A DNA stretch of 64,000 nt from Oasisia sp. SBJ-2009. Its lineage: Eukaryota; Annelida; Polychaeta; Sabellida; Siboglinidae. A program made the position numbers and the translations under genes. Location: NCBI GenBank assembly GCA_964017155.1, contig OZ024862.1, forward strand, positions 41,718,675-41,782,674, read 5' to 3'. Under the pieces are notes generated by a model, which saw only the letters and a list, made by a program, of their open reading frames with translations, had not been told where the DNA came from and did no database searches. Each line of letters begins with the position of its first letter. Positions within the stretch are counted from its first letter, which is position 1. Below are positions 22,226 through 38,207 of this stretch, one piece after another.

Positions 22226-23245
22226 CCAAGCCCAGGCTACAAGTGTACTAAGCCTGCTGTGTCATTGTTCACTGGACCAAGCCCAGGCTACAAGTGTACT
22301 AAGCCTGCTGTGTCATTGTTCACTGGACCAAGCCCAGGCTACAAGTGTACTAAGCCTGCTGTGTCATTGTTCACTGGACCAAGCCCAGGCTACAAGTGTA
22401 CTAAGCCTGCTGTGTCATTGTTCACTGGACCAAGCCCAGGCTACAAGTGTACTAAGCCTGCTGTGTCATTGTTCACTGGACCAAGCCCAGGCTACAAGTG
22501 TACTAAGCCTGCTGTGTCATTGTTCACTGGACCAAGCCCAGGCTACAAGTGTACTAAGCCTGCTGTGTCATTGTTCACTGGACCAAGCCCAGGCTACAAG
22601 TGTACTAAGCCTGCTGTGTCATTGTTCACTGGACCAAGCCCAGGCTACAAGTGTACTAAGCCTGCTGTGTCATTGTTCACTGGACCAAGCCCAGGCTACA
22701 AGTGTACTAAGCCTGCTGTGTCATTGTTCACTGGACCAAGCCCAGGCTACAAGTGTACTAAGCCTGCTGTGTCATTGTTCACTGGACCAAGCCCAGGCTA
22801 CAAGTGTACTAAGCCTGCTGTGTCATTGTTCACTGGACCAAGCCCAGGCTACAAGTGTACTAAGCCTGCTGTGTCATTGTTCACTGGACCAAGCCCAGGC
22901 TACAAGTGTACTAAGCCTGCCGTGTCATTGTTCACTGGACCAAGCCCAGGCTACAAGTGTACTAAGCCTGCCATGTCATTGTTCACTGGACCAAGCCCAG
23001 GCTACAAGTGTACTAAGCCTGCCATGTCATTGTTCACTGGACCAAGCCCAGGCTACAAGTGTACTAAGCCTGCCTTGTCATTGTTCACTGGACCAAGCCC
23101 AGGCTACAAGTGTACAAAGCCTGCCATGTCATTGTTCACTGGACCAAGCCCAGGCTATAAGTGTACTAAGCCTGCCATGTCATTGTTCACTGGACCAAGA
23201 CCAGGCTACAAGTGTACTAAGCCTGCCATGTCATTATTCAATCAG
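22226..23245. repeat. 51-bp minisatellite, 20 units
   Basis: Twenty head-to-tail units of exactly 51 bp begin with CCAAGCCCAGGCTACAAGTG. The first dozen or so are identical. The last units differ stepwise (GCTGTG, GCCGTG, GCCATG, GCCTTG, and CCAAGACCAGG in the final one), so homogenisation is strongest at the low-coordinate end. Because 51 is a multiple of three, one frame stays open for 364 codons, and a second plus-strand frame is also open. A single copy of the core of the unit sits in the paralogous flank at 58972-58989, so I read this as an expanded unique sequence rather than a gene. Confidence 0.95.
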
Positions 23246-24276
23246 GTAATATACACGCTGCTTGGACTGAATGAATAACTTCAATGCATTTTAACTTATT
23301 TTTGATTTTATTAAAAACTAAACTTTGGCAAATTGTATTTACAAAAGCATCACAGATTTGTTGAAAGCTCCTTAATAGTAGCATACAGTACAACACAACA
23401 TACACAACACTGACTGTACACATCATTTGTGCTGAGCGTAATGACATTATGGTGAGATTGTACACAATTTGCTCACACCGACAAAATGTGGACATGCAGC
23501 TTTCTGGGAAGCAGTGAGGTGACTTTAGAAACATTTAATCAAATACTTATTTCTTCTGTACTATCTATGTATCACAAGATATGCGTAATATGCAAAATTA
23601 TACAAAGTTACCTAACATATTGAAAAACGGTTTCTCTCAAGTCTTGGTACCTTCATAAGGTTCCAATCCAAATATTTGTCATGCATAGTAGCAGTGCTCT
23701 AACAGTTTCTGAGATATGGGAGCTAACAGTGCATGGTGGAGTAGGTGGACACAAAATGATGCCATAAGTCCATTGGCCCTTCGGCCCAGAGGTTAACAAT
23801 ATACAATAAATAACTGAAAATTATGTTGCACATAATTTGAAATTGCAAACATGAAGGCACCAACTGGCCGAACTCCTGTCTAACAAATGTGCAGCTGTCT
23901 TGTAATTAATTATTGGATGCACACTACTGTAGTATTTAAGCTAGATATTATAACTGAACTGTTGGGTTTTATTGTGTAACTGAAAAGTAAACGTAACCCT
24001 GATTATCATAGCACCTTGCAAACAAAACAGGGTTTTCACGTCAGTAACTTGCAATGATCCAGACTTTAGCATCCACACATTAAATCAGCCAATGTTGTGA
24101 CAAATGCTGCAACCTGTATGCATGCACTCCAGTGCACTACAAAACACCAGGCCTTGTAAAAGCAAACGATGTGACTATTTATGATTATGTTTACCTCACA
24201 AATGATAGATACAGCTGTTATAGCTGTACCCTTCTACAATACGAACTGTATTGTGTACGACGTACTGTGGGAGTTG
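23246..24276. other. Downstream flank of CPTP copy A, shared with copies B and C
   Basis: No gene. On the minus strand this stretch matches the sequence after copies B (37480-38210) and C (43384-45030). Shared blocks include one around 23930-24000 and one around 23340-23460 that corresponds to 44890-45015. It is thus part of the duplicated unit. Confidence 0.7.
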
Positions 24277-24790
24277 TTATGGTAAATCGAGTACATTGTA
24301 CTCTGTGAAGATAGTCTGAATCTTATCATACACAGGCTGTGTATTGTCACAAAGCTGATCCAACATTTTGTTATACTCGTCCTCATTCTTTAGTCCCATT
24401 CTGATGGCCAACTCATGTTTGGTGGGCAGCGTATACATGGCAAGTTGAACTCCCTGGCGCACGAACCAGCCGTGGTAAGCAGCTAATGTACCATTGTATG
24501 CTTCGGCTGCAATTCCCGACAGCTTCTCATCTGACTTCAGAGATCGGACACCACGCAAGAATGCCATGATGAACTGAAGAGCCCGGTGTAGTCGTAGAAG
24601 GGTGCGTGAACCAGATGGTCGATCTGTGCTCGTCTTCGTAAGACCACTTGTTGTTTCAAAGTCCACCATTGAGTCAACTGTAATGTAATGTGGTCCCGTG
24701 TTTGACTGTCTGTGCTGATGCATTATGCTGAGTTTGTCACTGACATCTTTTGCCACAAAGCCAAACACCGTGCCGAGGAGAGGGAACAAT
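24277..24790 (-). CDS. CPTP: CPTP copy A, exon 2
   Basis: Holds most of the GLTP fold from LFPLLGTVFGFVAKDVSDKL to the C-terminal LDLP and TAA. The first base completes the Arg41 codon. Confidence 0.9.
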
Positions 24791-26538
24791 CTGCAATTAA
24801 TAACACATTGCTCATTTGTAGTAAACAACCGTGTATTATAAAATTCAAGATTCAAAGATTAAAAACACTTTATTGTCCGTTTAAAAACACATTAAAAATG
24901 GAAATTTTTCTTCAGTCACACATAAAATGACAGTAAGAAAAACATTGGTGAATCATATAGGGCCTACAGTTGTCAATACACAATAAAATGATAGTAAATA
25001 TAGTCATCACTAAAATAGGTAAAGCAAAATAATAAATTACGTATAAAAATAGCTACTAAGATAAATAAATAAATAAACATGTATAATTTCTTAAAATAAC
25101 AAGAAGTTATAAATATGTAGGAGGAAAAAATATGTTAATTAAAAATGTGATTAAAACATTTCACTGTTCGTAAATATTATGTGTTGGAGACAGTCCTATG
25201 ACTATGAGATTAGCTTGCGGCAACTAGGCAGATACCCAATTAGACTACCCAGCCCCCCAGCTGCTGCTTGCAAAACCATGGGATTTATGCAGAATTCGGA
25301 CACACCTCAATTTTTATAACTGTATCTTTGCCAACATTTGATACTTGATTTTATTAATTCAATCATTTAACATCATCTTGCGCATATTTATGTTTTATAA
25401 ACAGTGCGTCATAGCAGACTGTTGAGGTCGAAAATACAGCGTGGTCGGCATAAACAACTGTTTATTGCTCATTCCATGTGCATGGCACAGTGACACATGC
25501 ATCGCTGCGCTTGCGACTGGCACAAATTGGAGTGCTATTTGGGTCTGAAAATGCAATATCTGTGAAACATATATATACATGGGAATGCCGATTGATCATG
25601 TTTAGGTAGGGACTGGCAAATCCGCTAGGGGCGCGTCGGTAGGTCAGTTGAAATTTGTGTCCATTAGGCTTTTCTACTCATGAGGGGAGGCCAAGGGAAA
25701 CTCCTTTTAAGAGCCTGGTATTAATCGTACAATGGTGAAATCACATTTTTCTGAGACCCAAAATGACAGAGAATGCCAACATTGTAATTGTAAAATGTTA
25801 TGCGAGTTATTTAATTTTGGTATAATTTTTGTTAAGTTAAAAGGGCCATAGTTTTTGACTGCATGAAGATATTTAAATTCTGAAAACGGTATCTTTTTAC
25901 CTAGTATACATACATTGATACAATCGACATGCACTATCAAAAATGGCATCATAAACTTGGTATTTAATATATTCTAAATTTTTTTGGCCGGTCCCTAGTT
26001 TAGGATTAGAGTTTGTGCTAGGTATCCAATAGGCAAATATTAGTGTAAATTACATGTATACCCAATTTTACCAATAACTATATATGTTACTTAATTATAT
26101 TATACGACATTGGCAACATTTACTGATTTAGGTGGGTCTGAATTCTGCATATATTATAGTTTAAGTGCCAAACCATGTGTTGGTTTCGTTTCAACGTCTA
26201 GTTCTTGAGAAGTTTAGAATTAGACTTTGAAGTTTGAACAGATACGTGGTCGTAACTAGGATGGTGATTCACTTTCATTTTCATTCATCACTCAGTGACA
26301 TCAGACCAGTCATCATTCATGTCATGAAGACATGAATTAACATGGCATGTCACCGTCATTCGAAGAATCGTGTTTCTTATTTAATATACAATGCCAGTTA
26401 ATGTTTTCTAGCATACCTGCATAATTCGTCATATCCAACAAGAAACGGATCTATTAAAACGTCTCTATCGTCTTTTAAACAACGGCTAAACGAATCTGAC
26501 ACCAACTCTAGATCGCACTGGCGTTTGACGTCTGCCAT
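24277..26538 (-). CDS. CPTP: Ceramide-1-phosphate transfer protein-like, copy A
   Basis: Two exons: 26538-26417 (ATG at 26538, donor GTATGC) and 24790-24277 (acceptor TTAATTGCAG, stop TAA). The product is 211 residues; human CPTP has 214. The fold is the all-helical GLTP domain, which moves ceramide-1-phosphate between membranes in the cytosol. Residues expected for C1P headgroup binding are present: D56 and K60 (AKDVSDKL), R103 and R107 (SRTLLRLHR, equivalent to human R106/R110) and H147 (AAYHGW). The end FTEYNVLDLP matches the CPTP C-terminus. The chosen ATG reproduces human numbering up to residue 61. Upstream in-frame ATGs exist but would add a repeat-derived extension. The intron carries a MITE with a second element nested in it. 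Confidence 0.9.
25281..26169. mobile_element. Foldback-type MITE with 8-bp TSD, second copy
   Basis: Left-half sequence (CGGACACACCTCAA...TTGATACTTGATTTT...ATCATCTTGCGCATATTTATG...GAGGTCGAAAATACAGCG) matches the element at 46-468. The right end (AGGTGGGTCTGAATTCTGCA...TTAAGTGCC) is its partner. AAACCATG flanks it at 25273-25280 and 26170-26177, as a perfect 8-bp TSD. Most of the right arm has been lost or replaced, and another element is nested inside. It lies in the intron of CPTP copy A. Confidence 0.8.
25607..25997. mobile_element. Nested MITE with TAGGGACYGGC termini
   Basis: The left end is TAGGGACTGGCAAA and the right end is the complement of TAGGGACCGGCCAAA. GTTTAGG occurs at 25600-25606 and 25998-26004. 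The 7-bp direct repeat may be a trimmed 8-bp one. Inserted into the 25281-26169 element, so younger than it. Confidence 0.65.
26417..26538 (-). CDS. CPTP: CPTP copy A, exon 1
   Basis: 122 bp from ATG to GTATGC. Encodes MADVKRQCDLELVSDSFSRC and then LIDPFLVGYDELC, matching the first helices of CPTP (F.L..V..SF..CL...D.LLDP). Confidence 0.88.
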
Positions 26539-26604
26539 TTTGCGGTGCTTGATGAAGTATCGTAACAGTGCTACTCTCATCTTAGCCTGTGTCTGCCTAG
26601 CCTC

Positions 26605-26735
26605 GGTTACCCAGTCTCCGTGAGGTGGCAGCACTTTTAAACCCCTCAACCGTCTTCTCGGCGTAGTTCCGCAGCCGACCGACAGTCGGCTAAGTGAGAC
26701 TACGCCGAGAAGAGTTGAGGGGCTTAAAGGTATAA
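26605..26735. repeat. Dispersed hairpin repeat next to CPTP copy A
   Basis: CTTCTCGGCGTAGTTCCGCA, then AGCCGACCGACAGTCGGCT (a 7-bp stem), then CTACGCCGAGAAG, so the whole block can fold back. The same sequence recurs at 34525-34575 and 40231-40330 together with CGTGAGGTGGCAGCAC. All copies lie inside the CPTP array. Confidence 0.75.
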
Positions 26736-26796
26736 AAGGCATCGGTTTCGTGGGGGTACATCTAATAGCGTTAATATAAAGTAAACATTTCCACAT

Positions 26797-27552
26797 ATAC
26801 TCAAATTGTTAACGCCAGCGGTTTACCAGAAAAATATTTATGAACACCCAGCCATCAAAATACTATGAGCTACGCCATTGTAGACGAAGAATGACGTCAC
26901 GACGGTTAGGCGCTCTCCACAGATATTCCCTGCGTTTTAGTTTTTCATAAATCCGTCTGGAAGCGCAGTGGTAAAAAAACTATTTTTTTAAATAAATACT
27001 GACTGAATTTCTATTTTTCAGCATCATAACATTTTCATTGACATTGTTTCTAGGCACATTATCTGAACACGTACTGATCATAAGCTTTACTAGCTGTATT
27101 AATCAATGTCAACTTACTCTGACATACCCTACATTCACTTCGATGGAAATAAATGTCTATGGCTTTGATTCGGTTACCGAATTTACGAAGAAGTGCCAAC
27201 AACAATCCCAGGCCACGTCCCTCCGTTGACATATTATCACGTTTCTTCTAAAGATTAAATTGTTTATTACGCATTGTACTAAATTCTGCGGCATTGTGCT
27301 ATTGTCCTAGCTTAAAGCCTTAATTCGTTCAAGCATATATCTTAGTCTTTTTACTCATGTGGACGTGATACCATAAAACAGATTAGCTGTCATCGATTCG
27401 AGGGACATCGGCATCGGGCATCGTCAACATTGATGATCGAGCCATCGGCAGTCGATACCCGGTTAAGACATCTTAATTGATCACAACATTTGAAACAGAA
27501 ATGACCGCGAGATTTCAATACGCTATCTAGCGGTTTCTTTTGTACCTACCTA
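26797..27552. other. Upstream flank of CPTP copy A
   Basis: No gene recognised. It contains the promoter side of copy A by position, but I see no clear TATA or initiator. Confidence 0.5.
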
Positions 27553-27558
27553 TATGAA

Positions 27559-28244
27559 CAGACATGCCACATTTTTGAGATGACAATCCGTATTTTTGAC
27601 CTAAAATGTTGTAAGAATCCGTATCAATCCGTATCATTAATCAGATCTTCCAGTTAACTGGCCTAAGTTATTAAGGCTTTTGCAAAACTGTTTTTCCACG
27701 GATATTTCCATTTTTGGGGCCAGTTAACTGGAAGATTAACGAAGTTTTATTTCATTTCAGCACGTTTCAAATGCATACCGCAAAACAGACAGTGTCATCA
27801 AATAATGCCAATTTATGTCAGCAGTTCGCGCGTATATCGAAGTTTCACTGGCAATCGTCAACATTTTGAAATCAGAAATGCAGGCGATTTAATTGAACTC
27901 GGCGTCGAGTTCCATTTCTTGTACTGCTTTTCATAATTGTCACGCGCCTGCCAGTTTTCAGAACAAAAATTTACCAGCACGCCGTCCATTATTACGCGCT
28001 ACAATAAACTAATCGGTGGTGTAGTTCGTTTGTTTCGAATCAATTTACTTAGTCACTAACAGTAACCATTTATTCCATTATGCAGTATAGTTTTGTGACG
28101 CATACAAGGCATAATGTGGTTAAAAATAATTTCTCCATAAATTTAGTTAAAATCCGTATCAAAACGGAGTACGGCCGTATCACTTAAAAAAACCGTCAAA
28201 ATCCGTATCGGATACGGGTAATCCTATATCATGTGGCATGTCTG
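27559..28244. mobile_element. TIR element with CAGACATGCCACAT ends
   Basis: Left CAGACATGCCACAT and right ATGTGGCATGTCTG, flanked by TATGAA (27553-27558 and 28245-28250). AATCCGTATC-like words are repeated near both ends. There is no coding capacity. The CAG start suggests hAT, but only 6 bp of direct repeat can be read. Confidence 0.65.
27645..27740. repeat. Short inverted-repeat element inside 27559-28244
   Basis: ATCTTCCAGTTAACTGGCC and GGCCAGTTAACTGGAAGAT face each other across about 60 bp. Each arm also contains the palindrome CCAGTTAACTGG. Confidence 0.7.
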
Positions 28245-28250
28245 TATGAA

Positions 28251-30230
28251 TGAAATCATACATTGCAACGGCCACCTTTATATATATATACAAATGAATG
28301 CCAGTTGCGAGATGAAAATCAACAAATCATGAACATTCCATTGCCTGTGTCTATATACTCTACCCCGTTCCCGCCGCGACATGCCAAGACGCGTCAGTCA
28401 CAGGCGCCCAATCGACGTTCCACTGTAGCCGCGTATCGACCAGTGTTGTCAACTTCGCGGTTTTCCAGCGGAATTGGGCTAATTTTAGATCTGTTCCGCG
28501 GGGGTAAATCAGCAGTTGCGGGTTGCATTTTTTGGGCTTCTTTTTATGCACATGCCGCTATTTTGGGGCTAGTTTCAAAAGTGGTGGGTTTTACGTCATG
28601 TGTTACATTAAGAACCGTTATTTTCTATGTCTCATAATAAAATACTGTGAATTACCAATTGAAAGCCTCCTAATGTTTTTGAATACAGATACACGCATTG
28701 CCCACTCATGTCTGGGCCATGCATCCCCATGTCCACACATAAGTGTAATAACCATTCTCGCGCGCCAGGGGTCGCTGCTGTTGATTACGTCAATACCAGC
28801 TCTTCTCTTCGTAGCGCTAGTTGTAGTAACGTATTCCAAACTTAATCATAGATGTTGTCCAGGTTTAGCCAGCACCCATAGATTATTGTTATAGTCTTGT
28901 AGTCTAGGCATGAAGCCCGGGGGTTGTGATGACGGAGAAAGGACAAAACACTATAGACCCCGGTATTACACTTTTGCATTGCTATATAGCTCATGAATAT
29001 TGTCTTGATAATAATAATAATAATAATGTTTATTTCCCCCAAAAACAACAATACATGATACTGATGGTATTCTTATTTTGTTAAGTTAATCGGTCTGTTA
29101 GCAATAAATCGCTCTGAGACTCGGTCAGGTTTGTGAACAAATAATTGAGTAAGACAGTGTTGTATTATGCAATAACCACATGTTCAAATAATAACCAAAC
29201 ACAGTTATAGTTAAACGTGTGCAAGTATACAGACAATCGCCACATAACAATGCAAACTTCCTGATCTACAAGTCAGACTACCTACTAACTATCTGCAGGC
29301 TACCTACTAACTAACATATCTAAACAATATATGTATACAACAATCGAACTACAAACATAGGTAAAATGATACAATAATCGAACTACACACATAAGTAAAA
29401 CAGTCATAAGAGAGAGTGGGTGGGTGCTGAAAATTAACCGGGTAAAATAATACCAACGGTGTCGATGAATATCGATTAACTGAGTAGAGCGGCTGCTGAA
29501 GCCAGGGAGGCCGATTTGCCACCAAGTACCAGTTTAAATAGGACCGTGGGCCTATTGCGAAACACCAAACCAGGCCTTGTGAAACACCCAACCGGATTGT
29601 GAAACACCAAAACAGGAAACCACAGTGTAAACAGAGCCGCGTGCCTATAGACATTGACTGATGACCCTGGCTTTCCATGACTGGGCCGTAATTAAGATTT
29701 TGAGTAGCATAGTGAATAATAAAGTACATAGTAATGCAAAAGAAACCACGTTTCCATCACCCTTAATAAAAAATATTTTAATTCTCACATTAATCAGTCT
29801 GTTAGCAATAAATCGCCCTGATACTCGGTCAGGTTGGTGAACAAATAAGAGTAAGACAGGGTTGTGGGTGAACGTGTAGATCTGCATTGTTTTAATGTTA
29901 TGCAATAACCACATGTTCAAATAATCACCATACATAGTAAACATATGCAAGTATACAGACAATCGCCACATAACAATGCAAACTCCCAGAACACACCTAC
30001 ATATGTGGCAGTAGACACCGTTAATTAATGCAATTATGTGCCGCGACACTGTAGGCAATGTAGAGTATGTATAATTTTATATAATTATTTGAGGGAATTT
30101 TGGGCTAGCTTGGGCTAGTTTTTGAGGGCCATTGGGCTAGAAATTATATTTTGACCTAGCAACGCCATATTGAAAATTTGTATTTACATCGATTTTCTTC
30201 GAGTGCTTTTTCGTCCAACTTAGTCTTTGT
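28251..30230. other. Intergenic stretch with a 180-bp direct duplication
   Basis: No gene recognised. 29083-29262 and 29787-29983 are diverged direct copies; shared runs include CTGTTAGCAATAAATCG and GTATACAGACAATCGCCACA. Short (TAA)n lies near 29010-29027. The open frames at 28263-28894 show no family resemblance. Confidence 0.55.
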
Positions 30231-30236
30231 CGTCAT

Positions 30237-30329
30237 GTTTTCGGCAATTGATGTAGCACAGATGGTGTGGGATAGTGACAGCGATGATGGTGAAATGGAA
30301 AGGGGATCGGATGTGGAAATTGAGGAACA
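30237..30329 (+). pseudogene. Possible piggyBac-type transposase first exon
   Basis: ATG opens an acidic frame (MFSAIDVAQMVWDSDSDDGE then MERGSDVEIEEH) that ends at GTAAGT. Acidic Ser/Asp N-termini of this kind are common in piggyBac transposases. About 1.2 kb downstream, GCCTAATGGGTTAA at 31489-31502 reads as TTAACCCATTAGGC on the other strand, like a piggyBac end. No catalytic region or matching left end was found, so this is a weak call. Confidence 0.3.
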
Positions 30330-30341
30330 TGTAAGTAATTT

Positions 30342-31653
30342 TTTTCTGTAAGAATGATTGCTTCCATGCAGCGTGTGCTAAAACTTGGTAAAAATTGACT
30401 GTCAATGTCATCGCTTCGGCATCGCCTGGGCTGGACTATGACCGTTCGATGTACATCGATTCCGTTACTTGTGTTATGTTTACACTCATGTTATATACTG
30501 TTGTTGACATTATTTGGATGAATGACATATTTCAACAATACAGTGACTTGTTCGAATAACTAATAATTACACATTTGTATGCTGAGTACAACTTTTGTCA
30601 AATTCTTACGGCTGTCAGTGTCAGTGCCGAGTACATGATTGTGTACCTGGCAGTTTGTTTCTGGATGCGTTGCTCTTCTGTTCTGTTGATGTTACTTCTA
30701 ACCTCAGCCACCAGCTATTGTGTTTTATTATGTTGTCATATGTTTCATATTTCATAATTGTTTATAATTATATTTATCTCATATCATGTTTATTTATTTT
30801 GACTTTTTTATTACAGGAAGAAGAAAAGAAGAAGACGAAGAAGAATTATGTTTTCTTCGAACAGTATTTCACACAAAACATACATGCACTATACCATTTC
30901 AAACAACTCAAAACAACACAAATATAAATTATACAATACAACAATTAATGAACAGATACAATGTTTTGTTTTTCAATAAATATTTTTGCAACTAATTTGA
31001 TTTATTCAATGGCTTTATTACAGAGATATTTCAATACATACCTGAATAACAAAATGTCGGCCATTTTGAAAATAATTTGCCTGACAAAATTATGAAAATA
31101 TAGTGTAACTTGAAAAATAATGTTAAAATGCTTTCATTGTTGCAAATCGAACACTTACAGCTGCATTTTATTCACTGGGTTGAATAGGGTCGTAGTAGTA
31201 CTGGTTCAATTTCAAATGTCAGTCGCTAAGTAGAATAAATTTCAATATTTTTTCAAATGTATTATTTGCTTTGCAAATTGTAATCAAGTGTCAACATTTT
31301 ATGACTAAATCATATTTCTATGTGTAGAGACATGTGAAGAAATTAGTACTCTTCAAAATAAACATAACTTGTAATTAATTATATTGAATAGTTTTTTTCT
31401 ACATATTTATAACACGTAGAAGTAAAATTGTTCGAAAAATGCCATAAATCCTGGGAACAAGAGGGCATGTTTTTATACAATTCTAAGGCCTAATGGGTTA
31501 ACAATTCGTGACGGCGGTGATTCTGCCTCGCCTTTCGTGCAAACAACAAACAGATTAGAATATAATCCTGTGACAATATTGCCTTAGCTGAAACATTCCG
31601 TGAACAGCGGTGACCCTGCCTCACCTTTCGTGCAAACAACAAACATCGTTTAA
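30342..31653. other. AT-rich stretch without a clear gene
   Basis: A possible splice acceptor before a Lys/Glu-rich frame at about 30817 could belong to the piggyBac-like remnant. Two 40-bp direct copies containing TTTCGTGCAAACAACAAAC lie at about 31509 and 31602. Confidence 0.4.
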
Positions 31654-32593
31654 CCTTGCTATAAATGTACTATGGTTTACAACAGTAAATTTACCAGTAA
31701 CGGTAAAACGCAGTGCTTTTGCGGAATATTTACTATGGTTTACCATAGTAAATACTATTGTTTACCATAGTATATAACTAAAAGAATCAAACAATGTGTA
31801 ATTATATTATAATGAAATGCTTTATTAACATGTTAGCAATTCATGAATTACATGGCAACAATATATTTTGGTTGATTTATTTCAAGTGGTATTCCATAAT
31901 ATAATATGTTAGAAGCATGACAAAAGTAGAGCATGCTATATGATTTTACTACATAATTTTATTGGTTTACTATGTTTTCTATTAGTTCTCTGTGGTAAAC
32001 CATACTAGATCCATGGTAGATGCATCTGCCAGTTTTGCATAAACAATTTAAAATAAGGCAATAAAAATGCTTATGTCATAATTGTGTCATGGTTTACTAC
32101 ATGGTTTTATTACAATAACAGCATGGTTTATCATGGTTACCATTTCTTTATCAGAGTATTGAAAAATGTAGTAATTAAGCTATGGTTGGCTATAACATAC
32201 TATGGGCATACTATAGTTTACAAAGGTTTACTATGTACATCTCCATATAAATTTACTATGGTGAAAGCACAGTTAAATGTAGTATACTACGGTTTACTAT
32301 AGTTTACTATGGATTTACAACAATTAACTACAGTTTACTATATCTTCATATGGATGTACTAAGGTAAAAGCATAGTAAAACATATAGTATACCATAGTTT
32401 ACTGTGAATTACTATAGCTTTACTATAATTTACTATTTACTATGGTTTACTATGTCTACGTACATATTTACTATGGTGAAAGCATGATAAATTATAACAC
32501 ACTATGGTTTACTATGGTTTACTATGATTTACTATGATTTACTATGGATTTACCATGGTTTACCATAGTAAACTGTAGTATTTTTTAGCAGGG
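31654..32593. repeat. Degenerate block of TTTACTATGG palindromes
   Basis: TTTACTATGGTTTAC and its complement are repeated dozens of times with drift over about 900 bp. The edges (CCTTGCTATAAATGTACTAT and the complement of CCCTGCTAAAAAATACTA) are imperfect inverted repeats, so the block may be a satellite-filled transposon. No open frame. Confidence 0.75.
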
Positions 32594-33367
32594 ATACCCT
32601 TAAGCCTCGATCCCTTATTGAACCAATCTAACCTGTTGATCGATTCTGACAATGTTGGCGGAAACAGTAAACATTGATTCGATTGGAATCTGAGATCAGT
32701 AAACATTGAGGCGATCGAATCTGATGAATATTTACAGAAACGCTTAAATATTGATCCTTTTAATTGATTGTACTTAGGAATGTCGAACCTGTTTGTCTCT
32801 ACACTACATAGGTAATTCTATATATATGCATTTTTAAAATTATAGCGGTGGTTCTTTACGCTACTGTCTTCGTGACAGATCTGTGGACGACAATACTTAT
32901 CCGGCTCACACGTAATTAGTACAACTCTGAGTTGTCACGCCCCAGTGATTTACTTATAATTGACAATACACAGGCACTACGCAGACAATACATTGACAAT
33001 ACACAATAAGCCAGACCCGGATCAACAGAAGACTGTCAAACCACCTGCAAACACAATGCTGTATGGGTGGGCCAACAGAAGACTTAGAACGCGACTAAGA
33101 CAACGACTCCAAACACTGTGTCAGTTTGACGGCGCGTGGCAGATTTGGACCGAACCATTATTCCAAAATGGGGGTGTGAGTTTGGGTTAGGGTCAGAGTT
33201 AGTGCACGGTTAGAGTCAGCATAGTCAGGGTTACTCGCGCATGCGCAGAAATGTCAATGGGAACGCTTATAACGCCGGAAATATATAAGCGCTACAGCAA
33301 CTCAATCGAAGTCGGCCAAACACGACCAGATTTGTCAACGGCCAGATTTATCGCTAAGCACCGCAAA
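32594..33367. other. Upstream flank of CPTP copy B
   Basis: No gene. CAACTCAATCGAAGTCGGCC at 33299-33318 matches the end of the TAA-flanked MITE at 8801-9292. The CGGCCAAACACGACCAGAT block directly after it is shared with copy C. Confidence 0.55.
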
Positions 33368-37479
<4,112 letters not shown>

Positions 37480-38145
37480 CAACTCGCACAGTACAGTTCA
37501 TATTGAAGAAGGGTGCAGCTATATCTAGCACTTGTGAGCTATACATAGGGATGAATATTGCTACTTCGTTCACCTTTACAAGGATGATGATTTTCGCTAT
37601 GCCACAGTGCATGCAGGTTTCAACATTTGTTACAACATTGGTTGATTTAATGCGACAAAGACCCGCAAAACTGTTGGTATATTGTTGTTATTATGATTGA
37701 TGTGATTAGTTGGTGTGCAATGTGAGTGTTACTGACTTGGTTCTGAAAACATTATTTTGTTTGCAAGATAATCGTGGTTACGTTTACTTTTCAATTACAC
37801 AGCATATTTAGCATAATGAAACCCAACAGTTCAGTTATAGTATCTAGCTTAATTAAGTACTACAATAATTAAGTACACGATATAGCTGCACAGTTGTTAG
37901 ACAAGACTGGGCCAGTTAGTACATATATGCTTGCAATTTCAAATTATGTGCAACATTGTTATTGTATATTTTTAGCCTTATGGCATAAATTTGTGTCCGC
38001 CAAGTGCCGTTAATTCCCATATCTTTTGAACCGTTGAGGATCTATTTTATAATTTAACATGAGTGTACCTTATGGTATTGCTACACTGCATCGGAAATAT
38101 TTATTTGAAATTTTGTAGAGGTAATTATCTAATTTTGCATGCATG

Positions 38146-38207
38146 TCTGGTGTACTATCTATGTACCGTAAGATACGCATCTTACAGTACATAGATAGTA
38201 CACCAGA
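38146..38207. repeat. 62-bp near-perfect palindrome
   Basis: TCTGGTGTACTATCTATGTA and its complement are joined through CCGTAAGATACGCATCTTAC. The copy C equivalent (about 44106-44165) has lost symmetry and the copy A side (about 23555-23600) is more decayed. Confidence 0.85.

Noticed and set aside
22184..23278. 364-codon open frame of 17-residue repeats, possible secreted or structural repeat protein
   Set aside because: The frame is open only because the unit is 51 bp. A second plus-strand frame is also open, there is no signal peptide or promoter, and the unit core is single and non-coding in the paralogous flank.
26538..26796. Longer copy A protein starting at 26796
   Set aside because: The added residues come from the dispersed hairpin repeat, and the ATG at 26538 restores the numbering of human CPTP.
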